Below are positions 1 to 5,678 of a stretch of DNA of 5,722 nucleotides, one piece after another (position 1 is the stretch's first letter; the number at the start of each line of letters is the position of its first letter). The notes beneath the pieces were generated by a model. That model was not told the DNA's origin. It ran no database searches and worked only from the letters and a program-made list of their open reading frames with translations. A program made the translations under genes and the position numbers. The DNA is from an uncultured bacterium (lineage in GTDB: Bacteria > Edwardsbacteria > AC1 > EtOH8), in the NCBI GenBank assembly GCA_937958665.1, contig CALGNM010000226.1:1-5722 (forward strand), in the 5' to 3' direction.

Positions 1-44
1 CACCGAGATCTACACTCTTTCCCTACACGACGCTCTTCCGATCT
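1..44 (+). other. Illumina TruSeq universal (P5-side) adapter, technical sequence
   Basis: These bases match the 3' 44 nt of the 58-nt single-index TruSeq universal adapter. They begin at CACCGAGATCTACAC and end with the diagnostic CGCTCTTCCGATCT. The first 14 nt of the full adapter are missing and there is no i5 index. This is not genome sequence. The lptD reading frame happens to stay open through it and would give the artefact peptide TEIYTLSLHDALPI, which should be trimmed from any protein annotation. Genomic sequence starts at base 45. Confidence 0.99.
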
Positions 45-46
45 TT

Positions 47-811
47 CAGGGTTTCGGCTCCATCGGCGGGATGTCCCGCCAGAGCTTTCTGAGCCTGTCG
101 GTTAACAACACCTTTCAGGCCAGAATAAACCGTGGCAAGGAACGGGCCAAGCTGGATCTGGCTTCGGCCTGGCTGGGGGCAGGCTACGATTATCTGGCCC
201 AGGGCCGCCGGTGGTCCAACCTCAGCCTGAACTCCAGCCTGCTGCCTGGCAACCGCTATTTTGAGGGACGGCTGGGGGCGACCTACGATCCCTACCTGCG
301 CCGGACCCAGAACACCAGCCTCTATCTGGGCTTAAGGCTGTCGGGACGGTGGCTGGGAGATCATAAGGGGGAACCAGAGGACCAAAAGTCTGCTGACCCG
401 AACCCAGCCGATACTTTGGCCGAAGGGGCCTCCGGCGCCGTTGCCGACAGCTCGGCTCAGAGGACGGAGGAGCCGAAGCCCAAGGCCACCGAACAAAACA
501 GCCTGCCCTGGTCGCTCAACCTGGGCTATGACCGGAATTGGAGCCCAATTTACGAGAATTCCAACCTGCAGGGCACCCTGAACTTCGATATCGCCCGGAA
601 CTGGAGGATCGGTTACAGCAAATACTACAATCTGAAGCAAGGGGAAATGGTGTCGGAGAGTTATTCGGTCTACCGGGACCTCCACTGCTGGGAGGCCAGG
701 TTCAGCAGCTCCCGCAGCGGAGTCTACTGGTCCTATGAGTTTCGGATCAACCTGAAGGCCATACCGGAGCTGAAGGTCCACATACCCCGTTCGGGCAGCT
801 CCGCCTATTGA
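47..811 (+). CDS. lptD: LptD-like LPS-assembly outer membrane protein, C-terminal fragment (5' end missing)
   Basis: This is the last 254 residues of a larger protein; the frame is open to the left edge of the insert, so the true start lies outside the window. LptD forms the outer-membrane barrel that, with the plug lipoprotein LptE, inserts lipopolysaccharide into the outer leaflet. What is visible is alternating amphipathic beta-strand sequence (SLSVNNTFQARI, GRLGATYDPY, LYLGLRLSGRW, LNFDIARNWRIGYSKYYN). A charged Pro/Ala/Glu-rich linker of about 45 residues (fragment residues 106-150) interrupts it. The end is YRDLHCWEARF (about 209-219) followed by a final strand, EFRINLKAIPEL. A linker before 'PWSLNLGY' and a terminal 'DLHCWE' are, from memory, typical of Bacteroidota-type LptD. 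The internal ATG at 71 is not a gene start: it has no Shine-Dalgarno sequence and coding sequence precedes it. Another outer-membrane barrel remains possible because the N-terminal OstA/LptA-like domain is not seen. Confidence 0.72.
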   Translation, partial: QGFGSIGGMSRQSFLSLSVNNTFQARINRGKERAKLDLASAWLGAGYDYLAQGRRWSNLSLNSSLLPGNRYFEGRLGATYDPYLRRTQNTSLYLGLRLSGRWLGDHKGEPEDQKSADPNPADTLAEGASGAVADSSAQRTEEPKPKATEQNSLPWSLNLGYDRNWSPIYENSNLQGTLNFDIARNWRIGYSKYYNLKQGEMVSESYSVYRDLHCWEARFSSSRSGVYWSYEFRINLKAIPELKVHIPRSGSSAY

Positions 812-823
812 ACTTTGCTTGTC

Positions 824-852
824 TTGACGCTATGAAATATATCTGATATAAT
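824..852 (+). promoter_or_regulatory. Sigma-70-type promoter for tRNA-Leu (and probably tig)
   Basis: A -35 box TTGACG (824-829, five of six consensus bases) and a perfect -10 box TATAAT (847-852) are separated by exactly 17 nt. The surrounding 820-860 stretch is AT-rich, unlike the GC-rich genes on either side. The predicted start of transcription is about 859-861, leaving a short leader of about 13-15 nt before the tRNA at 874. The promoter begins 12 nt after the lptD-like stop codon. It is the only strong promoter I see in the window, and no clear terminator separates the tRNA from tig, so it probably drives both. Confidence 0.8.
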
Positions 853-873
853 AAACTTTTGGCTCCCAAACCA

Positions 874-958
874 GCGAGGGTGGCGGAACTGGCAGACGCG
901 CCAGACTTAGGATCTGGTGCCGCAAGGCGTGGGGGTTCAACTCCCCCCCTTCGCACCA
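874..958 (+). tRNA. tRNA-Leu, anticodon UAG
   Basis: This 85-nt class II tRNA folds completely. The acceptor stem is GCGAGGG (874-880) with CCTTCGC (948-954), including one G-U pair, followed by discriminator A955 and an encoded CCA at 956-958. The anticodon stem is CCAGA (901-905) with TCTGG (913-917). The loop is CTTAGGA, placing anticodon TAG at 908-910, which reads CUA and, by wobble, other CUN leucine codons. A long variable arm, TGCC-GCAA-GGCG, lies at about 918-929, as expected for leucine tRNAs. The T arm is GGGGG-TTCAACT-CCCCC (931-947). It lies just downstream of a strong promoter and 55 nt before the tig start codon. Confidence 0.97.
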
Positions 959-1002
959 AAGTAGCCGGCCGGCCCAATCAATATCAATAACAGCAAGACC
1001 TT

Positions 1003-1016
1003 AAGGAGATGAATTG
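1003..1016 (+). promoter_or_regulatory. Shine-Dalgarno and TTG start of tig, with an overlapping 2-codon ATG mini-ORF
   Basis: AAGGAG (1003-1008) is a strong Shine-Dalgarno sequence lying 5 nt before TTG (1014-1016), which begins the expected trigger-factor N-terminus MKVEIK. The ATG at 1009-1011 directly touches the Shine-Dalgarno and is in another frame. It reads ATG-AAT-TGA and stops at 1015-1017, overlapping the TTG. TTG is therefore the only workable start for the full protein, and no in-frame ATG lies at a suitable distance. Confidence 0.85.
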
Positions 1017-2330
1017 AAGGTAGAGATCAAGCAACCCAAGAGCTGGCAGAGGATATTCGAAATCGAGGTGCCCGGTGAGAGGTTCAGGGAAACCGTCGAA
1101 AGCCTTTATCAGGAGTACGGCCGCGAGGCCAAGATCCCCGGCTTCCGTCCCGGAAGGGTGCCCCGGGCGGTGCTGGAAGCCAGGTTCGGCAAGGGCATCG
1201 AGGCCGAGGCCATCGAGCGGTTGGTGCCCGAATCGTACCAACGGGCCCTGGAACAGAATCAGCTGGTCCCGGTTAATCGGGCGGCCATCTCCGACCTAGA
1301 CCTGGCCGAAGACAAATCGCTCAGGTTCAAGGCCACCTTCGAGGTGCTGCCCGAGGTGGCCATCAGGCGCTACAAGGGGCTGCCGGCGGTCAAGCGATTC
1401 CGGGAGGTGACCGACGACGACGTCTCCCGGGAGATAGACTACCTGCGGGAGATATACGCTGAATACCAGCCGGTGGACCGTCCGGCCGGGACGGGGGACC
1501 GGGTGGTGATCGATTTCGTCCCGGTATCCGGTTCGGCCCAACCCGAGAAGGCCAAAGGCGAGAACTATCCCATCGATTTGGGGGCGCCCCAGGTCCTGCC
1601 CGAGTTCAATCAGGGTTTGGCCGGGGTCAGGCCGGGTGATGTCCGGGAGATATCGGTGACCTATCAGCCGGATTACCAGGCCAAAGAGCTGGCCGGCCAG
1701 ACGGTGGCCTTCAAAGTTACGGTCAAGGAGGTCAAGGAGAAGAAACTTCCGGCCCTGGATGACGATTTCGCCAAGAAGGTCAGCGAGTACCAGACCGCCT
1801 CCGAGCTGCGGGAACGGATCAAGGCCGGCATGGCCGCCCGGGCCGAGGCCGAGGCCATGGAGGGAGTGCGGATCCAGGCGGTCAATGCCATGATCGACGA
1901 GAATCCGCTGGAGCTACCGGAGTCGCTGGTCAGGGAGCAGGCCGAGGGCCTGACAGCCGAGGCCCGGGAGAGGCACCAACGGGAACATCGCCACCCCGAC
2001 GGGGATAAATGTCCGGACTGTCAGTGGGACCAGGATAAGATGCTGGAGCAGTACCGGCCGGTGGCCGAGTGGAAGATCAAACAGGATTTGTTCCTGTCCC
2101 AGGTGGTAAAGCTGGAGAACATCGTCCCCGAGCCGGCCGAAATTGAGGGGGCCATTCAGGACTGGGCCCGCCACAACCGCAGCGATCCGGCCGAGATTAG
2201 AAGGGCCCTGGAGAAAAGCCCGGAACGGATGGAGGGCCTCAAGGACCGCCTGGCGGCGGAAAAGGCCGGCCATCTGCTGGCCGAATGGGCCGAAGCCAAG
2301 CCGGAAAAGATCGTGGCCAATAAACAGTAA
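1014..2330 (+). CDS. tig: Trigger factor, ribosome-associated chaperone and peptidyl-prolyl isomerase
   Basis: This 438-aa protein is close to the usual family length (E. coli 432). Trigger factor docks at the ribosome exit tunnel, shields nascent chains and has FKBP-type prolyl isomerase activity. Residues 1 to about 110 are the ribosome-binding domain with the signature GFRPGRVP at 43-50, the same numbering as the E. coli loop that contacts protein L23. Residues about 150-240 are the FKBP-type domain (GDRVVIDF, YPIDLGAPQVLPEFNQGLAG, then GQTVAFKVTVKEVKEKKLP). Residues about 111-149 and 241-438 form the helical substrate-binding body. An oddity is a Cys/His-rich loop at about 320-337 (H321, H325, H327, C333, C336), in the place where E. 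coli has a short loop at the tip of the first arm; these are the only two cysteines in the protein. The gene follows tRNA-Leu and precedes the M18 peptidase by 23 nt. The start is a TTG codon. Confidence 0.96.
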   Translation: MKVEIKQPKSWQRIFEIEVPGERFRETVESLYQEYGREAKIPGFRPGRVPRAVLEARFGKGIEAEAIERLVPESYQRALEQNQLVPVNRAAISDLDLAEDKSLRFKATFEVLPEVAIRRYKGLPAVKRFREVTDDDVSREIDYLREIYAEYQPVDRPAGTGDRVVIDFVPVSGSAQPEKAKGENYPIDLGAPQVLPEFNQGLAGVRPGDVREISVTYQPDYQAKELAGQTVAFKVTVKEVKEKKLPALDDDFAKKVSEYQTASELRERIKAGMAARAEAEAMEGVRIQAVNAMIDENPLELPESLVREQAEGLTAEARERHQREHRHPDGDKCPDCQWDQDKMLEQYRPVAEWKIKQDLFLSQVVKLENIVPEPAEIEGAIQDWARHNRSDPAEIRRALEKSPERMEGLKDRLAAEKAGHLLAEWAEAKPEKIVANKQ

Positions 2331-2340
2331 CACCAAATAC

Positions 2341-2356
2341 AGGGGATAAGGAGATG
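2341..2356 (+). promoter_or_regulatory. Ribosome-binding region and ATG start of the M18 gene
   Basis: A perfect AAGGAG (2348-2353) abuts the ATG at 2354 with no spacer, which is too close for normal use. An upstream AGGGGA (2341-2346) lies 7 nt from the ATG and probably serves as the working Shine-Dalgarno. No in-frame ATG, GTG or TTG occurs between the frame's upstream stop at 2321-2323 and 2354, so the ATG is retained as start. Confidence 0.6.
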
Positions 2357-3760
2357 CCCAAACAGAGCAGCCTGCAGCTGGAGAGCAAGAGCGTCTGGGA
2401 GCTGGCCGATGCCAAGGCGCGGGAAAGGTATTTTTCTCTGGCCGGGGATTACGCCAGATTTCTGGAGGAAGGGGTGACCGAACGGCTGGCCGCCGGGGAG
2501 TTGAGGCGTTTGGCCGAGAAGCAGGGATTCGTTCCGCTGGAAAGCGTCAAATCGTGGAAAGCCGGCCTGAAGGTTTATGCCCTGAACCGGGGTAAGAACA
2601 TCTTTCTGGCGGTGCTGGGCCAGGAGTCGCTGGAGGCCGGGGTCAACCTGGTGGCCTCCCATCTGGATGTCCCCCGGCTGGATCTCAAACAGAGACCTCT
2701 TTATCAGGACGAAGACCTGGGACAGGCCCTGCTGCGGACCCACTACTATGGGGGAGTCAAGAAATACCAGTGGGTCAACATTCCCCTGGGCCTGTTCGGC
2801 AAGGTGGTGCTGGGCAACGGACGGGAGATTGATCTGGCGGTGGGGGCCGGGACCGATGACCCCTGCTTTGTGATCCCAGACATACTGCCGCACCTCAACA
2901 AGAAGGAGCAGGCCGAGCGCAAGTCTGGGGAGACCATCAAAGGCGAGGAACTGGTGGTGCTGTGCGGCGGGATTCCGGTGGATGACCCCGAGGCCAAGGG
3001 CCGGGTCAAGCTGGCGGTGCTGGAGCAACTCAACCGGCAGTACGGGCTGGTGGAGGAGGATCTGATCAGCGCCGAGATAGAGGTGGTGCCGCTGATCAAG
3101 CCCCGGTGGGTGGGGTTCGACCGGAGCTTCCTGGGCGGCTACGGCCACGACGACCGGGTCTGCAGCTACACCTCGGCCCGGGCCATTTTCGACCTAAAAG
3201 ACCCGAAACGGACGGCGGTGGCGGCCTGCGTGGACAAGGAGGAGATCGGCTCCGAGGGCAACACCGGAATGCAGGCCATGTTCCTGTGGAACTTTCTGGG
3301 CGACCTAATGGCCCTGGCCAAGCCCGATTACCAGGAGGCGGCCCTCCGCCGCTGCCTGGCCAACAGCAAGGTGCTGTCGGCCGACACCAATGCCGCGGTG
3401 GAGCCCAATTTCAAGGGGGTGCACGAGATGTCCAACGCCGGCAAGGCCGGGTTCGGCATAATGATGGTCAAATACACCGGGCATGGCGGCAAGAGCGGGG
3501 CCAGCGATGCCAATGCCGAGTTCGTGGGCTGGGTCCGGCGGGTGTTCAACCAGGCTGGGGTGCCCTGGCAGTGCGGGGCCATGGGCAAGGTGGACGAGGG
3601 CGGCGGGGGGACGGTGGCCAAGTACCTGGCCAACCTGGGCATGGAGGTGCTGGACTGCGGCCCGGCGGTGATGTCCCTGCATTCGCCCTTCGAACTGGTG
3701 TCGGTGGCCGACATCTACGCCAGCTACCAGGGGTACCTGGCCTTCTTCCAGGCCTCCTGA
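2354..3760 (+). CDS. M18-family zinc aminopeptidase
   Basis: This 468-aa cytoplasmic metallopeptidase has no signal peptide or membrane segment. M18 enzymes are cocatalytic di-zinc aminopeptidases that remove N-terminal residues from peptides, some preferring acidic ones. The family's conserved metal and catalytic sites are all visible. ASHLDVPRLDLK holds H103 and D105. GGYGHDDRVCSYTSA holds the bridging aspartate D266. DKEEIGSEGNTGMQ holds catalytic E296 and ligand E297. LSADTNAAVEPNF holds D344, and VMSLHSPFELVS holds H443. These positions run in step with the human aspartyl aminopeptidase ligands (H94, D264, E302, D346, H440). MGKVDEGGGGTVAKYLA (about 410-426) is a further conserved stretch. 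Length and motif style fit the bacterial 'aminopeptidase 1' branch rather than E. coli-like enzymes. It lies 23 nt behind tig and is probably cotranscribed with it, suggesting peptide recycling linked to protein quality control (inference). Substrate preference cannot be read from the sequence. Confidence 0.94.
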   Translation: MPKQSSLQLESKSVWELADAKARERYFSLAGDYARFLEEGVTERLAAGELRRLAEKQGFVPLESVKSWKAGLKVYALNRGKNIFLAVLGQESLEAGVNLVASHLDVPRLDLKQRPLYQDEDLGQALLRTHYYGGVKKYQWVNIPLGLFGKVVLGNGREIDLAVGAGTDDPCFVIPDILPHLNKKEQAERKSGETIKGEELVVLCGGIPVDDPEAKGRVKLAVLEQLNRQYGLVEEDLISAEIEVVPLIKPRWVGFDRSFLGGYGHDDRVCSYTSARAIFDLKDPKRTAVAACVDKEEIGSEGNTGMQAMFLWNFLGDLMALAKPDYQEAALRRCLANSKVLSADTNAAVEPNFKGVHEMSNAGKAGFGIMMVKYTGHGGKSGASDANAEFVGWVRRVFNQAGVPWQCGAMGKVDEGGGGTVAKYLANLGMEVLDCGPAVMSLHSPFELVSVADIYASYQGYLAFFQAS

Positions 3761-3775
3761 TCAGGCTTATTTTTC
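3750..3775 (+). terminator. Possible weak intrinsic terminator overlapping the M18 stop codon
   Basis: AGGCCT (3750-3755) can pair with AGGCTT (3763-3768) through six pairs, one of them G-U, around a 7-nt loop that contains the TGA stop. A U-rich run, TTATTTTTC (3767-3775), follows immediately. The stem is short and overlaps the coding end, so termination would be partial at best. It would lower readthrough from tig-M18 into the ppiD-like gene. Confidence 0.35.
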
Positions 3776-3796
3776 AAACCCAACGGATAATTTTCT

Positions 3797-3816
3797 AGGG
3801 AGAGTCTCGCAATATG
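3797..3816 (+). promoter_or_regulatory. Ribosome-binding site and start of the ppiD-like gene
   Basis: AGGGAGAG (3797-3804) is the only Shine-Dalgarno-like run here. Counting from its AGGGAG core, it lies 11 nt before the ATG at 3814 and 17 nt before a second in-frame ATG at 3820. The nearer ATG is therefore preferred; the two choices differ by only two residues (Met-Ile). Confidence 0.65.
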
Positions 3817-5628
3817 ATAATGAAGGCGATGCGCAGCCAAATGAAGCTGATCATGTGGATCGTGGCGATTGCCATGGTGGTGGGATTCGGCTTTATCATC
3901 ACCGGCACCGGCGGCAGTCTGGGCAAGAGCCAGAGCAAGCTGGCCCAGGGGATCGTGGGGGAGGTCAACGGACAGTCCATCAGCCTCCGCCAGTTCCAGG
4001 AGATGTACCGCCAGAATCTGCAGAACTACCGACAGCAGTCGGGGGGTGAGCCGGATGATGCCACCGCCAAGCAGATAGAGAACCAGACCTGGCAGGCCAT
4101 GGTGGAGGAGATGCTGTTGCAGCAGGCCTACCGCCGGCTGGGCATCGGGGTCCAGGACGAAGAGGTGGTCAGCATCATTCGGAACAGCCCGCCCCAGGAG
4201 CTGAGGGGCGAGGAGGGCCTGATGACCAACGGGACCTTCGACATCCAGAAATACCATGCCTTCATCGGCCATCCCCAGAGCCGGCCCTGGCTGAGGGAAT
4301 ACGAGAAGCAGATCCGCCAACAGCTTCCTCTGCAGAAGCTGCGCTTGCAGCTGGCCGCCGGGGTCCGGGTAACCGACCAGGAACTCAAGGAGGTCTTTGT
4401 CGACCGCTTTGAGAAGGCCAGGGTCAGCTATCTGGCCATACCATTAAGCGCCTTCTTCAATCCCAACCAGGAGGTTCCGGCCGACCAGACAGCCCAATAC
4501 TACCAGACACACCGGGCTGATTACCAGGCCCCGGAGAGGGCCAGCCTGGAATTTGTGGCTTTCCCCCAGGTTCCCACCGAGCGGGACCTCCAGGCAGTCA
4601 GCGACCGGATGGTTGAGATCCACCGGGAGGCCGTCCAGCCCGGGGCGGACTTCGCCGAGCTTGCCATGACCTATTCCGAGGATCCGGGCACGGCTGAAAA
4701 GGGCGGGGACCTGGGATGGTTCGGGCGGGGCCAGATGGTCCCGGAGTTTGAGAAGGCGGCCTTCGATCTGGCCGCGGGCAAGGTATCGCCGCCCTTCCGG
4801 ACCCAGTTCGGCTGGCACGTCATCAAGCTGGAGGAGAGGAAGACTGATAAGGGCCAGCCCCTGGTGCGGGCCCGGCACATCCTGCTGCGCACCAGGCCCA
4901 GCGAGGAAACCCTTTCGGACCTGCGGATCAAAGCCGACCTGTTCACCGAGCTGGCCAAGGAGAAGGGATTCGAGGCCGCCGCCGCGGAACAGGGGCTGGA
5001 GGTGGTCCGGACCGGTTACTTCGTCCGGGGTTTCTTCGTGCCCCGGTTGGGCGCCATGCCGGAGTTGGTTAATTTTGCCTTCGATGAAAAGAAGGGCAAG
5101 ATCAGTCCGGTGCTGGACAACGGCCAAAGCTACGTGGTGGCCCGGGTGGTGGATCGCCGTCCCAAGGGCGCCCAGCCGCTGGCCGAGGTGGAGCCGGCCA
5201 TCAAGGCCAAAATATTAAGGGACAGGGCCAAAACCGAGGCCATGACCATGGCTCAGAGCCTGAGGGCCCGGATGGCCGGGCCGGCCGATCTGGAAAAAGT
5301 GGCCAAGGAGGCCAAGGTCCCGCTGGAGACGACCCAGTTCTTCAGCCGCTCCGAATATTTGCCCAACATAGGTTCCCGCAACGAGTTTTTCGCCGCAGCC
5401 TTTGGGATGGAAACAGGGGCGGTTTCCGGACCGGTGGCCACCGAACAGGCGGTGTACCTAATCCGGGTGGATGGGCATCAGCCGGTCAACCAGGAATTGT
5501 TCGAGCGGGAGGCGGCCAAACTGGAGCAGGAGCTGTATCAGGCCAAGCAGAACCAGGCGGTCCAGGGATGGTATCAGAACCTGCAGAACAGCGCAAAGAT
5601 CAGGGATTACCGGGTGGCGGGGATGTAA
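3814..5628 (+). CDS. ppiD: PpiD/SurA-like membrane-anchored periplasmic chaperone with parvulin-type domain
   Basis: This 604-aa protein is close to E. coli PpiD (623 aa). PpiD-type proteins are anchored in the inner membrane near the Sec translocon and help newly exported proteins fold. The N-terminus has positive residues (K4, R7, K11) and one hydrophobic helix at about 12-30, so the bulk of the protein should be periplasmic. A SurA-N-like region covers about 45-200 (GEVNGQSISLRQFQEMYRQ, MVEEMLLQQAYRRLGI). A parvulin (PPIC/rotamase) domain covers about 242-342, with YSEDPGTAEKGGDLGWFGRG (D290), MVPEFEKAAFDL and TQFGWHVIKLEE (H335). The usual N-terminal parvulin 'HIL' histidine is absent (RASLEFVAF, L245). 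A second, degenerate parvulin-like segment starts at VRARHILLRT (H355) and ends near residue 450 (ISPVLDNGQSYVVARVVD), without GGDLG. The C-terminus is charged and helical. It may be a chaperone with little isomerase activity, as reported for E. coli PpiD. It could be driven by the upstream operon or by an unseen local promoter. Confidence 0.88.
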   Translation: MIMKAMRSQMKLIMWIVAIAMVVGFGFIITGTGGSLGKSQSKLAQGIVGEVNGQSISLRQFQEMYRQNLQNYRQQSGGEPDDATAKQIENQTWQAMVEEMLLQQAYRRLGIGVQDEEVVSIIRNSPPQELRGEEGLMTNGTFDIQKYHAFIGHPQSRPWLREYEKQIRQQLPLQKLRLQLAAGVRVTDQELKEVFVDRFEKARVSYLAIPLSAFFNPNQEVPADQTAQYYQTHRADYQAPERASLEFVAFPQVPTERDLQAVSDRMVEIHREAVQPGADFAELAMTYSEDPGTAEKGGDLGWFGRGQMVPEFEKAAFDLAAGKVSPPFRTQFGWHVIKLEERKTDKGQPLVRARHILLRTRPSEETLSDLRIKADLFTELAKEKGFEAAAAEQGLEVVRTGYFVRGFFVPRLGAMPELVNFAFDEKKGKISPVLDNGQSYVVARVVDRRPKGAQPLAEVEPAIKAKILRDRAKTEAMTMAQSLRARMAGPADLEKVAKEAKVPLETTQFFSRSEYLPNIGSRNEFFAAAFGMETGAVSGPVATEQAVYLIRVDGHQPVNQELFEREAAKLEQELYQAKQNQAVQGWYQNLQNSAKIRDYRVAGM

Positions 5629-5662
5629 ATCGTTCCCAAAGTCGCCGGCAATGAACAAGGCC

Positions 5663-5678
5663 GGGGTCCTGCGACCCC
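5663..5678 (+). terminator. Perfect hairpin after the ppiD-like gene, probably a truncated intrinsic terminator
   Basis: GGGGTC (5663-5668) and GACCCC (5673-5678) form a perfect 6-bp stem with a CTGC tetraloop, 34 nt after the TAA stop. The adapter begins at the very next base, so any continuation of the stem and the U-tract of a terminator are lost. The preceding AAGGCC (5657-5662) could be the base of a longer stem. Location and shape favour a terminator, but the deciding T-run cannot be seen. Confidence 0.45.

Noticed and set aside
538-738. Plus-strand 66-residue frame inside the lptD-like gene.
   Set aside because: It is out of frame with the beta-barrel sequence, has no ribosome-binding site and no recognisable motif.
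964-975. Palindrome GCCGGCCGGC just after the tRNA, considered as a tRNA terminator.
   Set aside because: A hairpin would have only a 3-bp stem with a 4-nt loop, and no T-run follows (the next bases are CCAATCAATATC).
1195-1860. Recurrent GAGGCC/GGCCGAGGCC strings, for example near 1199 and 1848, considered as a repeat element.
   Set aside because: They encode Glu-Ala in frame and reflect preferred GAG and GCC codons; spacing is irregular and they are confined to coding sequence.
2156-3148. Long minus-strand frame (330 residues) across the tig/M18 junction.
   Set aside because: It lacks recognisable domains or a ribosome-binding site, and is antisense to two well-identified genes. GC-rich codon bias commonly opens such frames.
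3786-3791. GATAAT as a -10 box for a separate ppiD promoter.
   Set aside because: It matches TATAAT at five of six positions, but no acceptable -35 box lies 16-18 nt upstream.
3106-3798. Plus-strand 230-residue frame overlapping the M18 gene and running past its stop.
   Set aside because: Its Gly/Arg/Pro-rich translation is typical of a shifted frame in GC-rich DNA. The M18 frame holds every conserved catalytic motif and continues intact to its own stop.
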